Positions 45,937 through 53,888 are shown, numbered from the stretch's first letter. The stretch is 54,802 nt of DNA from Gelidibacter sp035515035 (GCF_035515035.1 NZ_DATJCA010000178.1:1-54802); one strand, 5' to 3'. A program made the numbers and translations. The notes: a model not told the origin generated them from the letters alone.

Positions 45937-46917
45937 ATGATAAACACATATAAAGTATTAATTATTGGCGCAGGTCCCATTGGTATTGCCTGTGCTTTGG
46001 AATGCAAAAAAAGAAATTGGGACTATGTAGTTCTTGAAAAAGGCGCTCTGACCAACTCTTTGTACAATTATCCAAAAAACATGACCTTTTTTTCAACTTC
46101 AGAAAAACTTGAAATTGATGATATCCCATTTATTAGCAACAATCCAAAACCAAATAGAGACGAAGCCCTTGAATATTATAGACGTGTGGCTACCTCTAAT
46201 GAATTGAATATTCATTTGTATGAAGAAGTATTGACCATTAAGAAATTGGAAGAGCATTTTGAAGTCACTTCCTCCAAAACCGAATATCACGTCGAAAAAG
46301 TGATTATTGCATCTGGGTTTTATGACATTCCAACATTACTTAAGGTTCCGGGCGAAGACTTACCAAAAGTCACCCATTATTATAATGAAGCACATCCTTA
46401 TGCCATGCAAAATGTGGTGGTGGTTGGCGCAAGCAATTCGTCAGTAGATGCTGCACTTGAGATTTGGCGTAAAGGTGGACAGGTAACTATGGTCATTAGA
46501 GGTTCGGAAATCGGAGAGCGTGTTAAATATTGGGTAAGACCAGATATTATTAATAGAATTAAAGAAGGAAGCATTAAAGCTTACTACAATTCCGAGGTGG
46601 TTAAGATTGAAGAAAAAGACATAACCATTAGTACACCTAATGGTGAAATCACGTTTCCTAATGATTTTGTTGTGGCACTAACCGGCTACATGCCAAATTT
46701 CAAATTCTTAATCGATTCCGGCATCAAGCTGTCCAACGATACTGCCCGTTTACCACAATACGATCCAGATACCATGGAAACCAATATAACAGGATTATAT
46801 TTAGCTGGGGTTATATGTGGAGGCATGGAAACCCATAAATGGTTTATTGAGAACTCAAGGATTCATGCAAAAATGATTGCTGAACATATCGAAAGCAAAA
46901 ACAATAATAAAAAGTAA
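45937..46917 (+). CDS. ypdA: YpdA-family FAD/NAD(P)-dependent thiol-disulfide reductase
   Basis: A 326-residue two-nucleotide-domain flavoprotein. FAD site GAGPIG (residues 11-16), SLYNYPKNMTFFSTSEKLEI typical of YpdA, NAD(P) site VVVVGASNSSVDAALE, and C-terminal TNITGLYLAGVICGGMETHKWFIENSR. In Firmicutes YpdA reduces bacillithiol disulfide; in Bacteroidota bacillithiol is also made by several species. There is no redox CxxC, as expected for the family. The next gene starts 3 bases on, so they are an operon. Confidence 0.92.
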   Translation: MINTYKVLIIGAGPIGIACALECKKRNWDYVVLEKGALTNSLYNYPKNMTFFSTSEKLEIDDIPFISNNPKPNRDEALEYYRRVATSNELNIHLYEEVLTIKKLEEHFEVTSSKTEYHVEKVIIASGFYDIPTLLKVPGEDLPKVTHYYNEAHPYAMQNVVVVGASNSSVDAALEIWRKGGQVTMVIRGSEIGERVKYWVRPDIINRIKEGSIKAYYNSEVVKIEEKDITISTPNGEITFPNDFVVALTGYMPNFKFLIDSGIKLSNDTARLPQYDPDTMETNITGLYLAGVICGGMETHKWFIENSRIHAKMIAEHIESKNNNKK

Positions 46918-46920
46918 TTT

Positions 46921-47430
46921 ATGGAACAGTGGGAAAAGCTGCCTGTATTCCAAAAGGCACGGGAAATCATAGATCTTGTAGGCTCCATTATCGATTCCGT
47001 TGAGAAAACTGATATTGAGTTTGGTGACCCTATTGAGGCCGAAATGTTGCAGCATAATCTCAAATACATGCGCATGAACGCCACCCTTATTCCTGCCAAA
47101 ATTGCTGGTGCGTCTTCGGAAGATATGCTCTACGACATTAGAATGGAAAATGCTACTTTAATTAGAAAAGCAGCCATGGAATTGATTACTGATGCTAGAG
47201 GCTTACAGATGCATGGTTATCCGGATATTGAATATTTAGATATCTTAAGAAAAGAGATCGAAGATTTTAGGATCTTGTTCGCCGAATGGGTCAAAACCTT
47301 TGATTGTTGGAACTATGTTATTGATCGTTGGGGACTTTTTAATCCCCCAGGCGTCAATTATGACGACGTAGATCCAGACGATGACATTCCTTTCAATTTC
47401 GATGATTTCGACGGATTTGACGACCTTTAA
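46921..47430 (+). CDS. Four-helix protein with acidic tail, S23/bAvd-like
   Basis: A 169-residue, helical, soluble protein. Residues 1-125 follow the pattern of four-helix-bundle S23/IVP and Avd-like proteins: LPVFQKAREIIDLVGSI, a loop, NATLIPAKIAGASSEDMLYDIRMENATLIRKAAMEL, and EYLDILRKEIEDFRILFAEW. The end is a run of Asp-rich sequence (YDDVDPDDDIPFNFDDFDGF). The gene at 48042 encodes a shorter relative with the same three blocks. It is 3 bases behind ypdA. Function unknown; no RNA-intervening sequence or retroelement is present. Confidence 0.6.
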   Translation: MEQWEKLPVFQKAREIIDLVGSIIDSVEKTDIEFGDPIEAEMLQHNLKYMRMNATLIPAKIAGASSEDMLYDIRMENATLIRKAAMELITDARGLQMHGYPDIEYLDILRKEIEDFRILFAEWVKTFDCWNYVIDRWGLFNPPGVNYDDVDPDDDIPFNFDDFDGFDDL

Positions 47431-47480
47431 ATAGTAATTAAGGCTAATTTCTTAAATTTCGACATTTTACCGACAAAGGA

Positions 47481-47924
47481 TTATTTGATAGGTCGCACCT
47501 CATTGTATTTTATCACATGGGATAAAACAATCTGCGTTTTAGTTTCTCCATACACAATGAGCTGGTCAATAAAACTTTCTAAATGTTTCTGGTTTTTAAG
47601 TACAACTTCCATAACAATATTTTCATTTCCAGTTATTCTGTAGCAATTCAAAACTTCATCATAAGTTTTTACTTTTTCCAAAAATGGTTTCAGCATACCC
47701 ATAAAGGCTCTTAAGGTAATTATGGCCTTTAACTGATAGCCGGCCTCGAATGGCGAAACAAAGGCATGATAGCCCTGAATAATTCCTGCATCTTCCATCT
47801 TTTTAATACGTTCAGAAACTGCGGGGGAACTGATTCCTACCTGTCTACCAATTTCAGCATTAGACTGACGTGCTCCGTTCTGTAAACACTTCAAAATCTT
47901 CCAATTAAGTGAATCTATACTCAT
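47481..47924 (-). CDS. Lrp/AsnC family transcriptional regulator
   Basis: A 147-residue regulator. N-terminal HTH: LNWKILKCLQNGARQSNAEIGRQVGISSPAVSERIKKMEDAGII; C-terminal RAM/AsnC domain (GYHAFVSPFEAGYQLKAIITL, YRITGNENIVMEVVLKN). Lrp proteins bind amino acids and oligomerise around DNA. It has a near-perfect promoter of its own and is divergent from the four-helix gene at 48042, which may be a target, as local divergence is common for this family. Confidence 0.94.
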   Translation of the reverse strand: MSIDSLNWKILKCLQNGARQSNAEIGRQVGISSPAVSERIKKMEDAGIIQGYHAFVSPFEAGYQLKAIITLRAFMGMLKPFLEKVKTYDEVLNCYRITGNENIVMEVVLKNQKHLESFIDQLIVYGETKTQIVLSHVIKYNEVRPIK

Positions 47925-47961
47925 TTAAAGAAAATTAACTATAAAACTTTAATTCTTAAAG

Positions 47962-47989
47962 CAAATATAGCCTTTTACTTTAAAATCAA
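47962..47989 (-). promoter_or_regulatory. Promoter of the Lrp/AsnC gene
   Basis: On the minus strand: TTG, 17 bases, TATATTTG. The predicted start is ~30 bases before the ATG at 47924. Confidence 0.55.
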
Positions 47990-48001
47990 TTCTATTACCA
48001 T

Positions 48002-48021
48002 TAAATTTGTCACTAAATTTG
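48002..48021 (+). promoter_or_regulatory. Two tandem -7 elements for the gene at 48042
   Basis: TAAATTTG occurs twice, at 48002-48009 and 48014-48021, 12 bases apart. The downstream box puts the mRNA start near 48026, at the first ATG (48027), and so favours the second ATG (48042) as the true start. A TTG at -33 is not clear. Two boxes may give two start sites. Confidence 0.45.
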
Positions 48022-48041
48022 ATAAAATGCTTTTATTGATT

Positions 48042-48437
48042 ATGTCGAACCCAATTCCATCTCACCTACCCGAAATGCCGCTTTATAAAAAAGCGATAGA
48101 AATCATTATTCTATCCCGAAGTATTTCCACATATTTAAATCAAGATCTAGCATACTTAAAACCAGACGGTTCTGAAGATAACGACATTTATTTCTCTGGT
48201 GACATTGTACAACAATCCTCGTCTTTGGCTCCGGAAATTGTCAATGCGGAAATGGAACGTCATTCTGATAAAAAATACAAACACATTGCGTCTTTGGAAC
48301 GTTTGACCAATTTACTCTATAAAAATTGCAAACGTTTAGAAAAAAGTCAGAGTAATGGTAAGGAATATCTTCCTATATTAAGAAGGGAGTTGAGAAAGTT
48401 CAGAAGATTGCAGCACACTTGGATGATGACTTTGTGA
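48042..48437 (+). CDS. Four-helix protein, relative of the one at 46921
   Basis: A 131-residue, basic, helical protein (start at 48042; 5 more codons would be added from 48027). It shares three blocks with the product of 46921-47430: MPLYKKAIEIIILSRSI for PVFQKAREIIDLVGSI; SSLAPEIVNAEM...YKHIASLERL for ATLIPAKIAGAS...YDIRMENA; and EYLPILRRELRKFRRLQHTW for EYLDILRKEIEDFRILFAEW. It resembles S23/bAvd four-helix bundles but lacks the acidic tail of its relative. Divergent from the Lrp/AsnC gene. Function unknown. Confidence 0.6.
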   Translation: MSNPIPSHLPEMPLYKKAIEIIILSRSISTYLNQDLAYLKPDGSEDNDIYFSGDIVQQSSSLAPEIVNAEMERHSDKKYKHIASLERLTNLLYKNCKRLEKSQSNGKEYLPILRRELRKFRRLQHTWMMTL

Positions 48438-48526
48438 TGGTTTAAATTCCAAAAAAATTATAATTTTCAAGTCGACCGACAGAAAGCATATTTCAATAAG
48501 AATCTTTGAGAGGACAATAAAATTAC

Positions 48527-49066
48527 TTAATGGCAGATTTTACAGTTTTCCTTTTCTTGCTGTTCCCCAACCAAATGGCCATTATCATTGATCTTAAAAT
48601 TACAGCATTCCACAAACCCTTGTGCCACGAGTTTTCTTGCTCGCTGAATCTGCGATTTGACCGTCGGCAACGGCAGGTCTAACCGCTCAGATATTTGCGC
48701 CTGTTTCAAACCTTGTATATCAGCTAAAATTAACGGCTGTCTATATTTCTTTGGTAATGCTTTAATGATCCCATGCAAACAATCTTCTCTTGTATGTTCA
48801 GAATTGGAGTCTTCTGCTATGATATCATTTTCTTCAATGGGATAACTCAGGTTATTTTGTCTAAAATAATCCATAACTGTATAACGTGCAATCGTAAACA
48901 CCCATGGTTTTAACTTACGTTCATCTTTTAAAGTATCCAATTTTACATGGACTTTGATAAACGTCTCCTGAAGCAAATCATCCACTACCACATCATCCTT
49001 TACTTTACTCAAGATAAAATTTCTAATATCTTGCGCGTATATATCCCAAACGGTTTTTGTTTTCAT
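48527..49066 (-). CDS. sigZ: ECF sigma factor, SigZ-type with Cys-rich tail
   Basis: A 179-residue sigma factor. Region 2: WDIYAQDIRNFILSKVKDDVVVDDLLQETFIKVHVKL and PWVFTIARYTVMDYFRQ. Region 4: ALPKKYRQPLILADIQGLKQAQISERLDLPLPTVKSQIQRARKLV. The ~25-residue tail contains CC, then KINDNGHLVGE, then CKICH; this CC/CxxCH tail is typical of SigZ proteins and suggests a built-in metal or thiol sensor. No anti-sigma gene is nearby. A terminator hairpin stands just before its start, and a cysteine-rich peptide gene before that, so the three may form one regulated unit. Confidence 0.9.
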   Translation of the reverse strand: MKTKTVWDIYAQDIRNFILSKVKDDVVVDDLLQETFIKVHVKLDTLKDERKLKPWVFTIARYTVMDYFRQNNLSYPIEENDIIAEDSNSEHTREDCLHGIIKALPKKYRQPLILADIQGLKQAQISERLDLPLPTVKSQIQRARKLVAQGFVECCNFKINDNGHLVGEQQEKENCKICH

Positions 49067-49076
49067 AATAGCACAT

Positions 49077-49121
49077 TAAAAAAAGAGCCCACTTTAGTAT
49101 AAAATTACTAAAACAGACTCT
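49077..49121 (-). terminator. Terminator/attenuator between the Cys-rich peptide gene and sigZ
   Basis: On the minus strand AAGAG...TTTAGTA pairs with TACTAAA...CTCTT (two paired blocks with internal mismatches), then TTTTTTT. It begins 25 bases past the peptide stop and its T-run ends about 10 bases before the sigZ ATG. Transcripts ending here would carry only the peptide; read-through would make sigma factor. Confidence 0.65.
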
Positions 49122-49145
49122 TATTATTTACATTTTAAACTAAGC

Positions 49146-49247
49146 TTAACAGTTGCAATTCTGACAAGTACAGTTTTCACAAGTACATGCGGCGCAGTTT
49201 CCCATGTGACAACTGTCACAATTACATGTGCATTCTTTATTATTCAT
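49146..49247 (-). CDS. 33-residue cysteine-rich metallothionein-like peptide
   Basis: The minus strand encodes MNNKECTCNCDSCHMGNC followed by AACTCENCTCQNCNC: 33 residues with 11 Cys in CxC and CxxC spacing plus one His. This density and spacing are those of metallothionein-like metal chelators, though it is shorter than classical bacterial ones (about 50-60 residues). There are no aromatic residues. It lies directly upstream of sigZ, whose product also ends in Cys clusters, and behind a candidate ECF promoter. I read it as a real gene: 11 regularly spaced Cys codons are very unlikely by chance. Metal-binding is an inference. Confidence 0.8.
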   Translation of the reverse strand: MNNKECTCNCDSCHMGNCAACTCENCTCQNCNC

Positions 49248-49276
49248 GATCTATATATTTTAAGGTTCATCTAATA

Positions 49277-49302
49277 GACGTAAAAAGATGGATAAAGATG
49301 CA
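49277..49302 (-). promoter_or_regulatory. Candidate ECF-type promoter
   Basis: On the minus strand TGCATC, 16 bases (T-rich), CGTC followed by TATT. A CGTC at -10 after a T-rich spacer is common for ECF sigma promoters; TGCATC at -35 is a weak match to the usual AAC core. It would start transcription about 20 bases before the peptide ATG at 49247. No TAnnTTTG housekeeping element is present, which supports autoregulation by SigZ. Confidence 0.35.
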
Positions 49303-49396
49303 TTTTTTGAAACTTTTTATAAGTTTAGATCCATAATTGAGCAAAACCCATTGTTAAACTGGGTTTTACATAAATTAATGTCGTAAGTAGGATTGG

Positions 49397-49753
49397 TTAA
49401 ATAGTTGAATAGAAACTATCCTGATGCCATTTGCCAGGGTCTGCATCGGTATAGTTTGAAATGTTTTCATAAGATTTTTAGTGTCCAATAATATGGTCAT
49501 TGAGTAATATTTTTCCGAGCGAAATTTCAAAACCAACGCGATGGCTCATGGTTGAAGATGTTGTTTTAAAAGCCCCGATTAGACATGACAGTGATTTTGT
49601 TTTAACGGCAAGATGGGTAATTCTTAAACGATCAATTTTTATTATAGTATGTGAATGATTTGGCATTCCAACATAATTATGTACTAAAACATAAGGATAT
49701 CGCACCTCCAGCCAATTGAATTGATTTTGACAATCAATCCTTATTACATTCAA
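49397..49753 (-). pseudogene. Remnant of a REP-type tyrosine transposase (TnpA_REP / RAYT, Y1 family)
   Basis: The minus strand holds QNQFNWLEVRYPYVLVHNYVGMPNHSHTIIKI, then LSCLIGAFKTTSS, NDHIIGH, a stop (49478-49480), and in the same frame KSYENISNYTDADPGKWHQD. These match in order the family's ...YVIMPNH.H.II.I, the SLIGA.KTT segment, DHIIRN, KSYE.IS.YI..NP..W. The N-terminal part is missing and there is at least one in-frame stop, so it is dead. The HxH of the nuclease site survives as NHSH. REP transposases are domesticated or mobile single-strand nucleases. Confidence 0.7.
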
Positions 49754-49830
49754 CTACAGTTTCGGATTGGATGGATTTGATTCTATCAATTTGCATTCTT
49801 TTGAAACGAATTTATCATTCAGATTATTGA

Positions 49831-49869
49831 ATAAAAAGACCTCACAAGTTTTTGAAACCTATGAGGTCT
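49831..49869 (-). terminator. Hairpin terminator of the 43-residue ORF, repeated family
   Basis: AGACCTCA (49837-49844) pairs with TGAGGTCT (49862-49869), with a partly paired AGTTT/AAAC inner part; the minus strand follows with TTTTT. It is the second close member of the hairpin family seen at 12130-12164, sharing GACCT.ACAAGTTTTT. Confidence 0.7.
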
Positions 49870-49906
49870 AAATAAAATTATCTTAAAAACTTTGAATTAG
49901 AATACA

Positions 49907-50038
49907 CTAATCCAAATCTTCCCAACCCTCAATTTGGCTTTCTGCCAAATAGTACTTATCTGATTTGATAGTGTAGATCAACCATTCAAAATAGTTTTTG
50001 GATTGTCTAGTAAACTTGTAACGAAGCGTAGTTTCCAT
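49907..50038 (-). CDS. Small soluble protein of 43 residues
   Basis: The minus strand encodes 43 residues starting METTLRYKFTRQSKNYFEWL, continuing IYTIKSDKYYLAESQIEGW and ending EDLD. It is rich in aromatic and charged residues, unlike random AT-rich translation. It has its own well-matched promoter (50088-50120) and terminator (49831-49869), which together support a real gene. I do not recognise a named family; similar short proteins may be common but unnamed in flavobacteria. Confidence 0.65.
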   Translation of the reverse strand: METTLRYKFTRQSKNYFEWLIYTIKSDKYYLAESQIEGWEDLD

Positions 50039-50087
50039 AGTTGAATTATTTTATAGGTTATACTTAATTCAGTAAATAGCGACCCTA

Positions 50088-50120
50088 CAAAATTAGGTTT
50101 GAAATCTGACTTCAGCACAA
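50088..50120 (-). promoter_or_regulatory. Promoter of the 43-residue ORF
   Basis: On the minus strand: TTG, 22 bases, TAATTTTG. The predicted start is near 50081, about 40 bases before the ATG at 50038. The rest of 50039-50465 has no gene; it holds the terminator at 50212-50241 and the repeats at 50342-50468. Confidence 0.55.
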
Positions 50121-50211
50121 TTTAGCGACACATATTAGTTGTTTTACAAATTTAACTACCTAATACGCATTTAGTTACAAAAATCATCGACAAGTGGCGA
50201 AGGTTTTAAAT

Positions 50212-50241
50212 AAAAAATCCTGAACGTTTTGCGTTCAGGAT
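50212..50241 (-). terminator. Likely icmF terminator
   Basis: ATCCTGAACG pairs with CGTTCAGGAT (10 bp, TTTTG loop), followed on the minus strand by TTTTTTA. It is 225 bases past the icmF stop, the first T-tailed hairpin reached. Confidence 0.75.
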
Positions 50242-50341
50242 AGACTATCTGTATTTGAGAAATGCAGGAAAAAACTAATAACTAAACGGATTTAACCCAA
50301 AAAACGGGTAATCCTTTCTACAAGTTCGGGGTAAATTTTTT

Positions 50342-50468
50342 TCGCACATTTTTCCGAATAGTAAAACTTGGCTCTACAACTATCAGTATGTAATAACACA
50401 TTCCACCCGAAAGCCGGATAAGCGACTCACACAAGTTTTCCGAAAAGGAAAACTTGGTTCGCTGCTTA
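50342..50468 (-). repeat. Two degenerate direct repeats with a hairpin at the icmF 3' end
   Basis: TCGCACATTTTTCCGAATAG followed by TAAAACTTGGCTC (50342-50374) and TCACACAAGTTTTCCGAAAA followed by GGAAAACTTGGTTCG (from 50427) are alike over ~34 bases. The second forms a perfect 9-bp hairpin (AAGTTTTCC/GGAAAACTT, 50433-50455) with partial outer pairing that reaches the stop codon. Confidence 0.45.
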
Positions 50469-53400
50469 CATATTTCGTCTGTACTGACCTCCTACCTCAA
50501 ATAAAGCCTCTGTAATTTGTCCCAATGATGCCACTTTACACACTTCCATCAATGCCTCGAAAATATTCTCGTTATGAATGGCTTTGTGCTGTAAGTCTTT
50601 TAACAAGTCTTCAATATCATTTCCTTTGTGAAGATTTTCCAGGGTTTGGATTTGAAGTTGTTTCTCTTCTTCCGTTGCTCTAATAACTTCCTTTGGAATA
50701 ATGGTTGGCGACCCTTTACTGCTTAAAAAGGTATTCACTCCAATGATTGGAAAGTCGCCATTGTGTTTTAAAGTTTCGTAATACAAGCTTTCTTCCTGAA
50801 TTTTACTGCGTTGATACATGGTTTCCATAGCCCCTAGAACTCCTCCTCTTTCGGTAATACGATCAAATTCCAACAACACTGCTTCTTCTACCAAATCGGT
50901 CAATTCCTCGATAATGAAAGAGCCTTGGATCGGGTTTTCGTTCTTAGCCAGTCCTAATTCCTTATTGATAATCAATTGAATGGCCATGGCACGTCTCACC
51001 GATTCTTCGGTAGGTGTCGTTATCGCTTCGTCATAAGCATTGGTGTGCAGCGAATTACAATTATCATATATTGCATACAAAGCTTGAAGTGTGGTTCTTA
51101 TATCATTAAAATCGATCTCCTGCGCATGCAAACTACGTCCAGAAGTTTGAATGTGATATTTCAACATTTGTGCTCTCGGATCGGCGCCATATTTATTTTT
51201 CATTGCCTTAGCCCAAATTTTACGAGCCACTCGTCCAATCACTGCATATTCAGGATCAATCCCGTTGGAGAAAAAGAAAGACAAGTTGGGACCAAATTTA
51301 TTGATGTCCATCCCTCGGCTTAAATAATACTCCACGTAGGTGAAACCGTTGGACAAGGTCAATGCCAATTGGGTAATAGGATTGGCTCCAGCCTCTGCAA
51401 TATGGTATCCGGAAATAGACACAGAATAAAAATTACGCACATTGTTCTCAATAAAATATTCTTGCACGTCCCCCATCAGGCGCAGCGCAAATTCTGTTGA
51501 AAAAATACAGGTATTCTGTGCTTGATCTTCTTTTAATATATCGGCTTGAACCGTACCTCGCACTTGGGCAATCGTTTTGGTTTTGATATCTTGATAAACG
51601 TCATTTGGCAATACCTGATCACCGGTTACGCCCAAAAGCATTAATCCCAATCCATCATTACTTTCGGGTAAATCGCCTTTATAACTTGGACGTTCCACAC
51701 CTTTATCTTTATATATTTTGGCAATTTTGGTCTCCACTTCCTCTTGGAGTCCGTTTTCCTTGATGTACAACTCACATTGCTGATCAATGGCGGCATTCAT
51801 AAAAAAGCCCAACAGCATTGGCGCGGGGCCATTAATGGTCATACTTACAGAAGTCATAGGATGCGAGAGGTTAAAACCAGAATACAGTTTTTTGGCATCA
51901 TCCAAACAACAGATGCTCACCCCGGCATTTCCAATCTTACCATAAATATCAGGACGGTGATCGGGATCATTTCCGTAAAGTGTAACGCTATCAAAAGCGG
52001 TAGACAAGCGCTTTGCTGGTAAACCCAGGCTCACGTAATGAAAGCGACGGTTGGTTCTTTCGGGACCTCCTTCGCCTGCAAACATACGCGCTGGATCTTC
52101 CCCAGTTCTTTTAAAAGGGTATAATCCAGAAGTAAAAGGAAACTCGCCCGGTACATTCTCCTGCAGGATCCATTTTAATATATCACCCCAAGCTTGGTAT
52201 TTCGGAAGGGCAACTTTAGGAATCTGCAAATGTGAAAGCGATTCGGTATGGGTTTCAATCTTAATTTCCTTCCCTCTCACCTTAAAAGTATACACAGGGT
52301 TTTTGTAGGTATTGACTTTTTCATCCCAACCCGTGATAACTTCCCAGTTGTAAGGATCGAGATTCAATTTGACACGATCAAACTCGCCCACCAATAATTT
52401 TATGAAATTTTTGCTCTCGTCGTCGGTTGAAATGATCGATTTACTATCTATCCCAGCTTTGTCCAATTCCGGGGTTTTCCCAATAACTGATTCGATGGTT
52501 TTATAAATCCCATAAAGCTTTTGTGCCACTTCAACTTGTTCAGTGGCCGTTTTATCATAAGCGCGATTACTTTCTGCAATTTCTGAAAGGTAGCGGGTTC
52601 TTGACGGAGGAATCACAAAAATCTTTTCGCTCATTTCATCAGAAATCGTAAAGGTGGATTTTAAATCGGCGTTCGTTATTTCGACAATTTTGTCCATGAT
52701 TGCCTTATACAGCGTATTCATACCCGGATCATTAAATTGCGAAGCTATCGTGCCAAAGACCGGTAAATCCTTTTGATCTACATCCCATAAGAGATGGTTG
52801 CGTACGTATTGTTTTTTCACATCGCGCAACGCATCCAAAGACCCACGTTTATCAAATTTGTTGATGGCCACCAAATCGGCAAAATCCAACATGTCAATCT
52901 TTTCCAATTGGGTTGCGGCACCAAATTCTGGCGTCATGACGTATAATGAGACGTCAGAATGCTCAATGATTTCCGTATCCGATTGACCTATTCCAGATGT
53001 TTCTATAATGATTAAATCATATTCCGCAGCCTTTAAAACTTGAATTGCTTCATTGACATATTTCGAAAGTGCTAGATTGGATTGACGTGTTGCCAAGCTA
53101 CGCATATACACGCGAGAATTGTTAATGGCATTCATCCGTATACGGTCACCAAGCAAAGCGCCTCCAGTTTTACGTTTTGAAGGATCAACAGAAACCAAGG
53201 CCACTGTTTTCTCTGGAAAATCAATTAAAAACCGACGCACCAGTTCATCCACCAGCGAGGATTTTCCAGCACCTCCAGTTCCGGTAATCCCAAGAACAGG
53301 TGTTTTGGAATTTTTGTTTTTATCATGAATCTTATCTAAAACAGCTTCTGCCACTTCAGGATAGTTTTCTGCTGAAGAGATGATTCTTGCGATAGCTTTT

Positions 53401-53888
53401 GGATTCTTTTTCTTTAGATCATTTAATTCAACATCTAGCACATCTCCGATGGCATAATCCGAAGTTTTCACCAAATCATTGATCATTCCTTGCAAGCCCA
53501 TTTCTCTACCATCATCTGGAGCATAAATCCTGGTAATGCCATAAGCCATCAATTCCTTTATTTCTGAAGGAAGAATGACACCTCCACCACCACCAAAAAT
53601 CTTGATATGTCCCGCACCTTTTTCCTTTAATAGGTCATACATATATTTGAAATACTCATTATGTCCCCCTTGGTAGGAAGTTATTGCAATGGCATTGACA
53701 TCTTCTTGAATAGCCGTATTGACCACTTCTTCCACACTTCTATCATGACCTAAATGAACGACTTCAACGCCTGTTGATTGAATGATGCGCCGCATAATAT
53801 TGATGGCGGCATCATGACCATCAAAAAGAGAAGCGGCGGTTACTATCCTGACTTTATGTTTTGGTTTGTATGGTGTTACTTGTTTCAT
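50466..53888 (-). CDS. icmF: Fused isobutyryl-CoA mutase IcmF
   Basis: A 1140-residue adenosylcobalamin enzyme that joins three parts: B12-binding domain (~10-140; DGHDAA with the cobalt-ligating H25, then IFGGGGGVI), G3E-type GTPase chaperone (~195-410; Walker A GTGGAGKS at 203-210, DLVAINKFDKRG), and the acyl-CoA mutase barrel (~575-1140; YPFKRTGEDPARMFAGEGGPERTNRRFHYVS). This order and the PFKR...DPARMFAGEG motif are characteristic of IcmF, which interconverts isobutyryl- and n-butyryl-CoA (or longer branched forms) and loads its own cofactor. It is distinct from methylmalonyl-CoA mutase. No B12 riboswitch in the short leader. Confidence 0.95.
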   Translation of the reverse strand: MKQVTPYKPKHKVRIVTAASLFDGHDAAINIMRRIIQSTGVEVVHLGHDRSVEEVVNTAIQEDVNAIAITSYQGGHNEYFKYMYDLLKEKGAGHIKIFGGGGGVILPSEIKELMAYGITRIYAPDDGREMGLQGMINDLVKTSDYAIGDVLDVELNDLKKKNPKAIARIISSAENYPEVAEAVLDKIHDKNKNSKTPVLGITGTGGAGKSSLVDELVRRFLIDFPEKTVALVSVDPSKRKTGGALLGDRIRMNAINNSRVYMRSLATRQSNLALSKYVNEAIQVLKAAEYDLIIIETSGIGQSDTEIIEHSDVSLYVMTPEFGAATQLEKIDMLDFADLVAINKFDKRGSLDALRDVKKQYVRNHLLWDVDQKDLPVFGTIASQFNDPGMNTLYKAIMDKIVEITNADLKSTFTISDEMSEKIFVIPPSRTRYLSEIAESNRAYDKTATEQVEVAQKLYGIYKTIESVIGKTPELDKAGIDSKSIISTDDESKNFIKLLVGEFDRVKLNLDPYNWEVITGWDEKVNTYKNPVYTFKVRGKEIKIETHTESLSHLQIPKVALPKYQAWGDILKWILQENVPGEFPFTSGLYPFKRTGEDPARMFAGEGGPERTNRRFHYVSLGLPAKRLSTAFDSVTLYGNDPDHRPDIYGKIGNAGVSICCLDDAKKLYSGFNLSHPMTSVSMTINGPAPMLLGFFMNAAIDQQCELYIKENGLQEEVETKIAKIYKDKGVERPSYKGDLPESNDGLGLMLLGVTGDQVLPNDVYQDIKTKTIAQVRGTVQADILKEDQAQNTCIFSTEFALRLMGDVQEYFIENNVRNFYSVSISGYHIAEAGANPITQLALTLSNGFTYVEYYLSRGMDINKFGPNLSFFFSNGIDPEYAVIGRVARKIWAKAMKNKYGADPRAQMLKYHIQTSGRSLHAQEIDFNDIRTTLQALYAIYDNCNSLHTNAYDEAITTPTEESVRRAMAIQLIINKELGLAKNENPIQGSFIIEELTDLVEEAVLLEFDRITERGGVLGAMETMYQRSKIQEESLYYETLKHNGDFPIIGVNTFLSSKGSPTIIPKEVIRATEEEKQLQIQTLENLHKGNDIEDLLKDLQHKAIHNENIFEALMEVCKVASLGQITEALFEVGGQYRRNM

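Noticed and set aside
47481..48437. Diversity-generating retroelement suggested by bAvd-like proteins
   Set aside because: No reverse transcriptase and no template/variable repeat pair is present in the window.
49397..50465. CRISPR array or integrated element suggested by repeats in the gene-poor region
   Set aside because: Repeats are few, degenerate and unevenly spaced, with no spacers, cas genes, integrase or att-like duplications.
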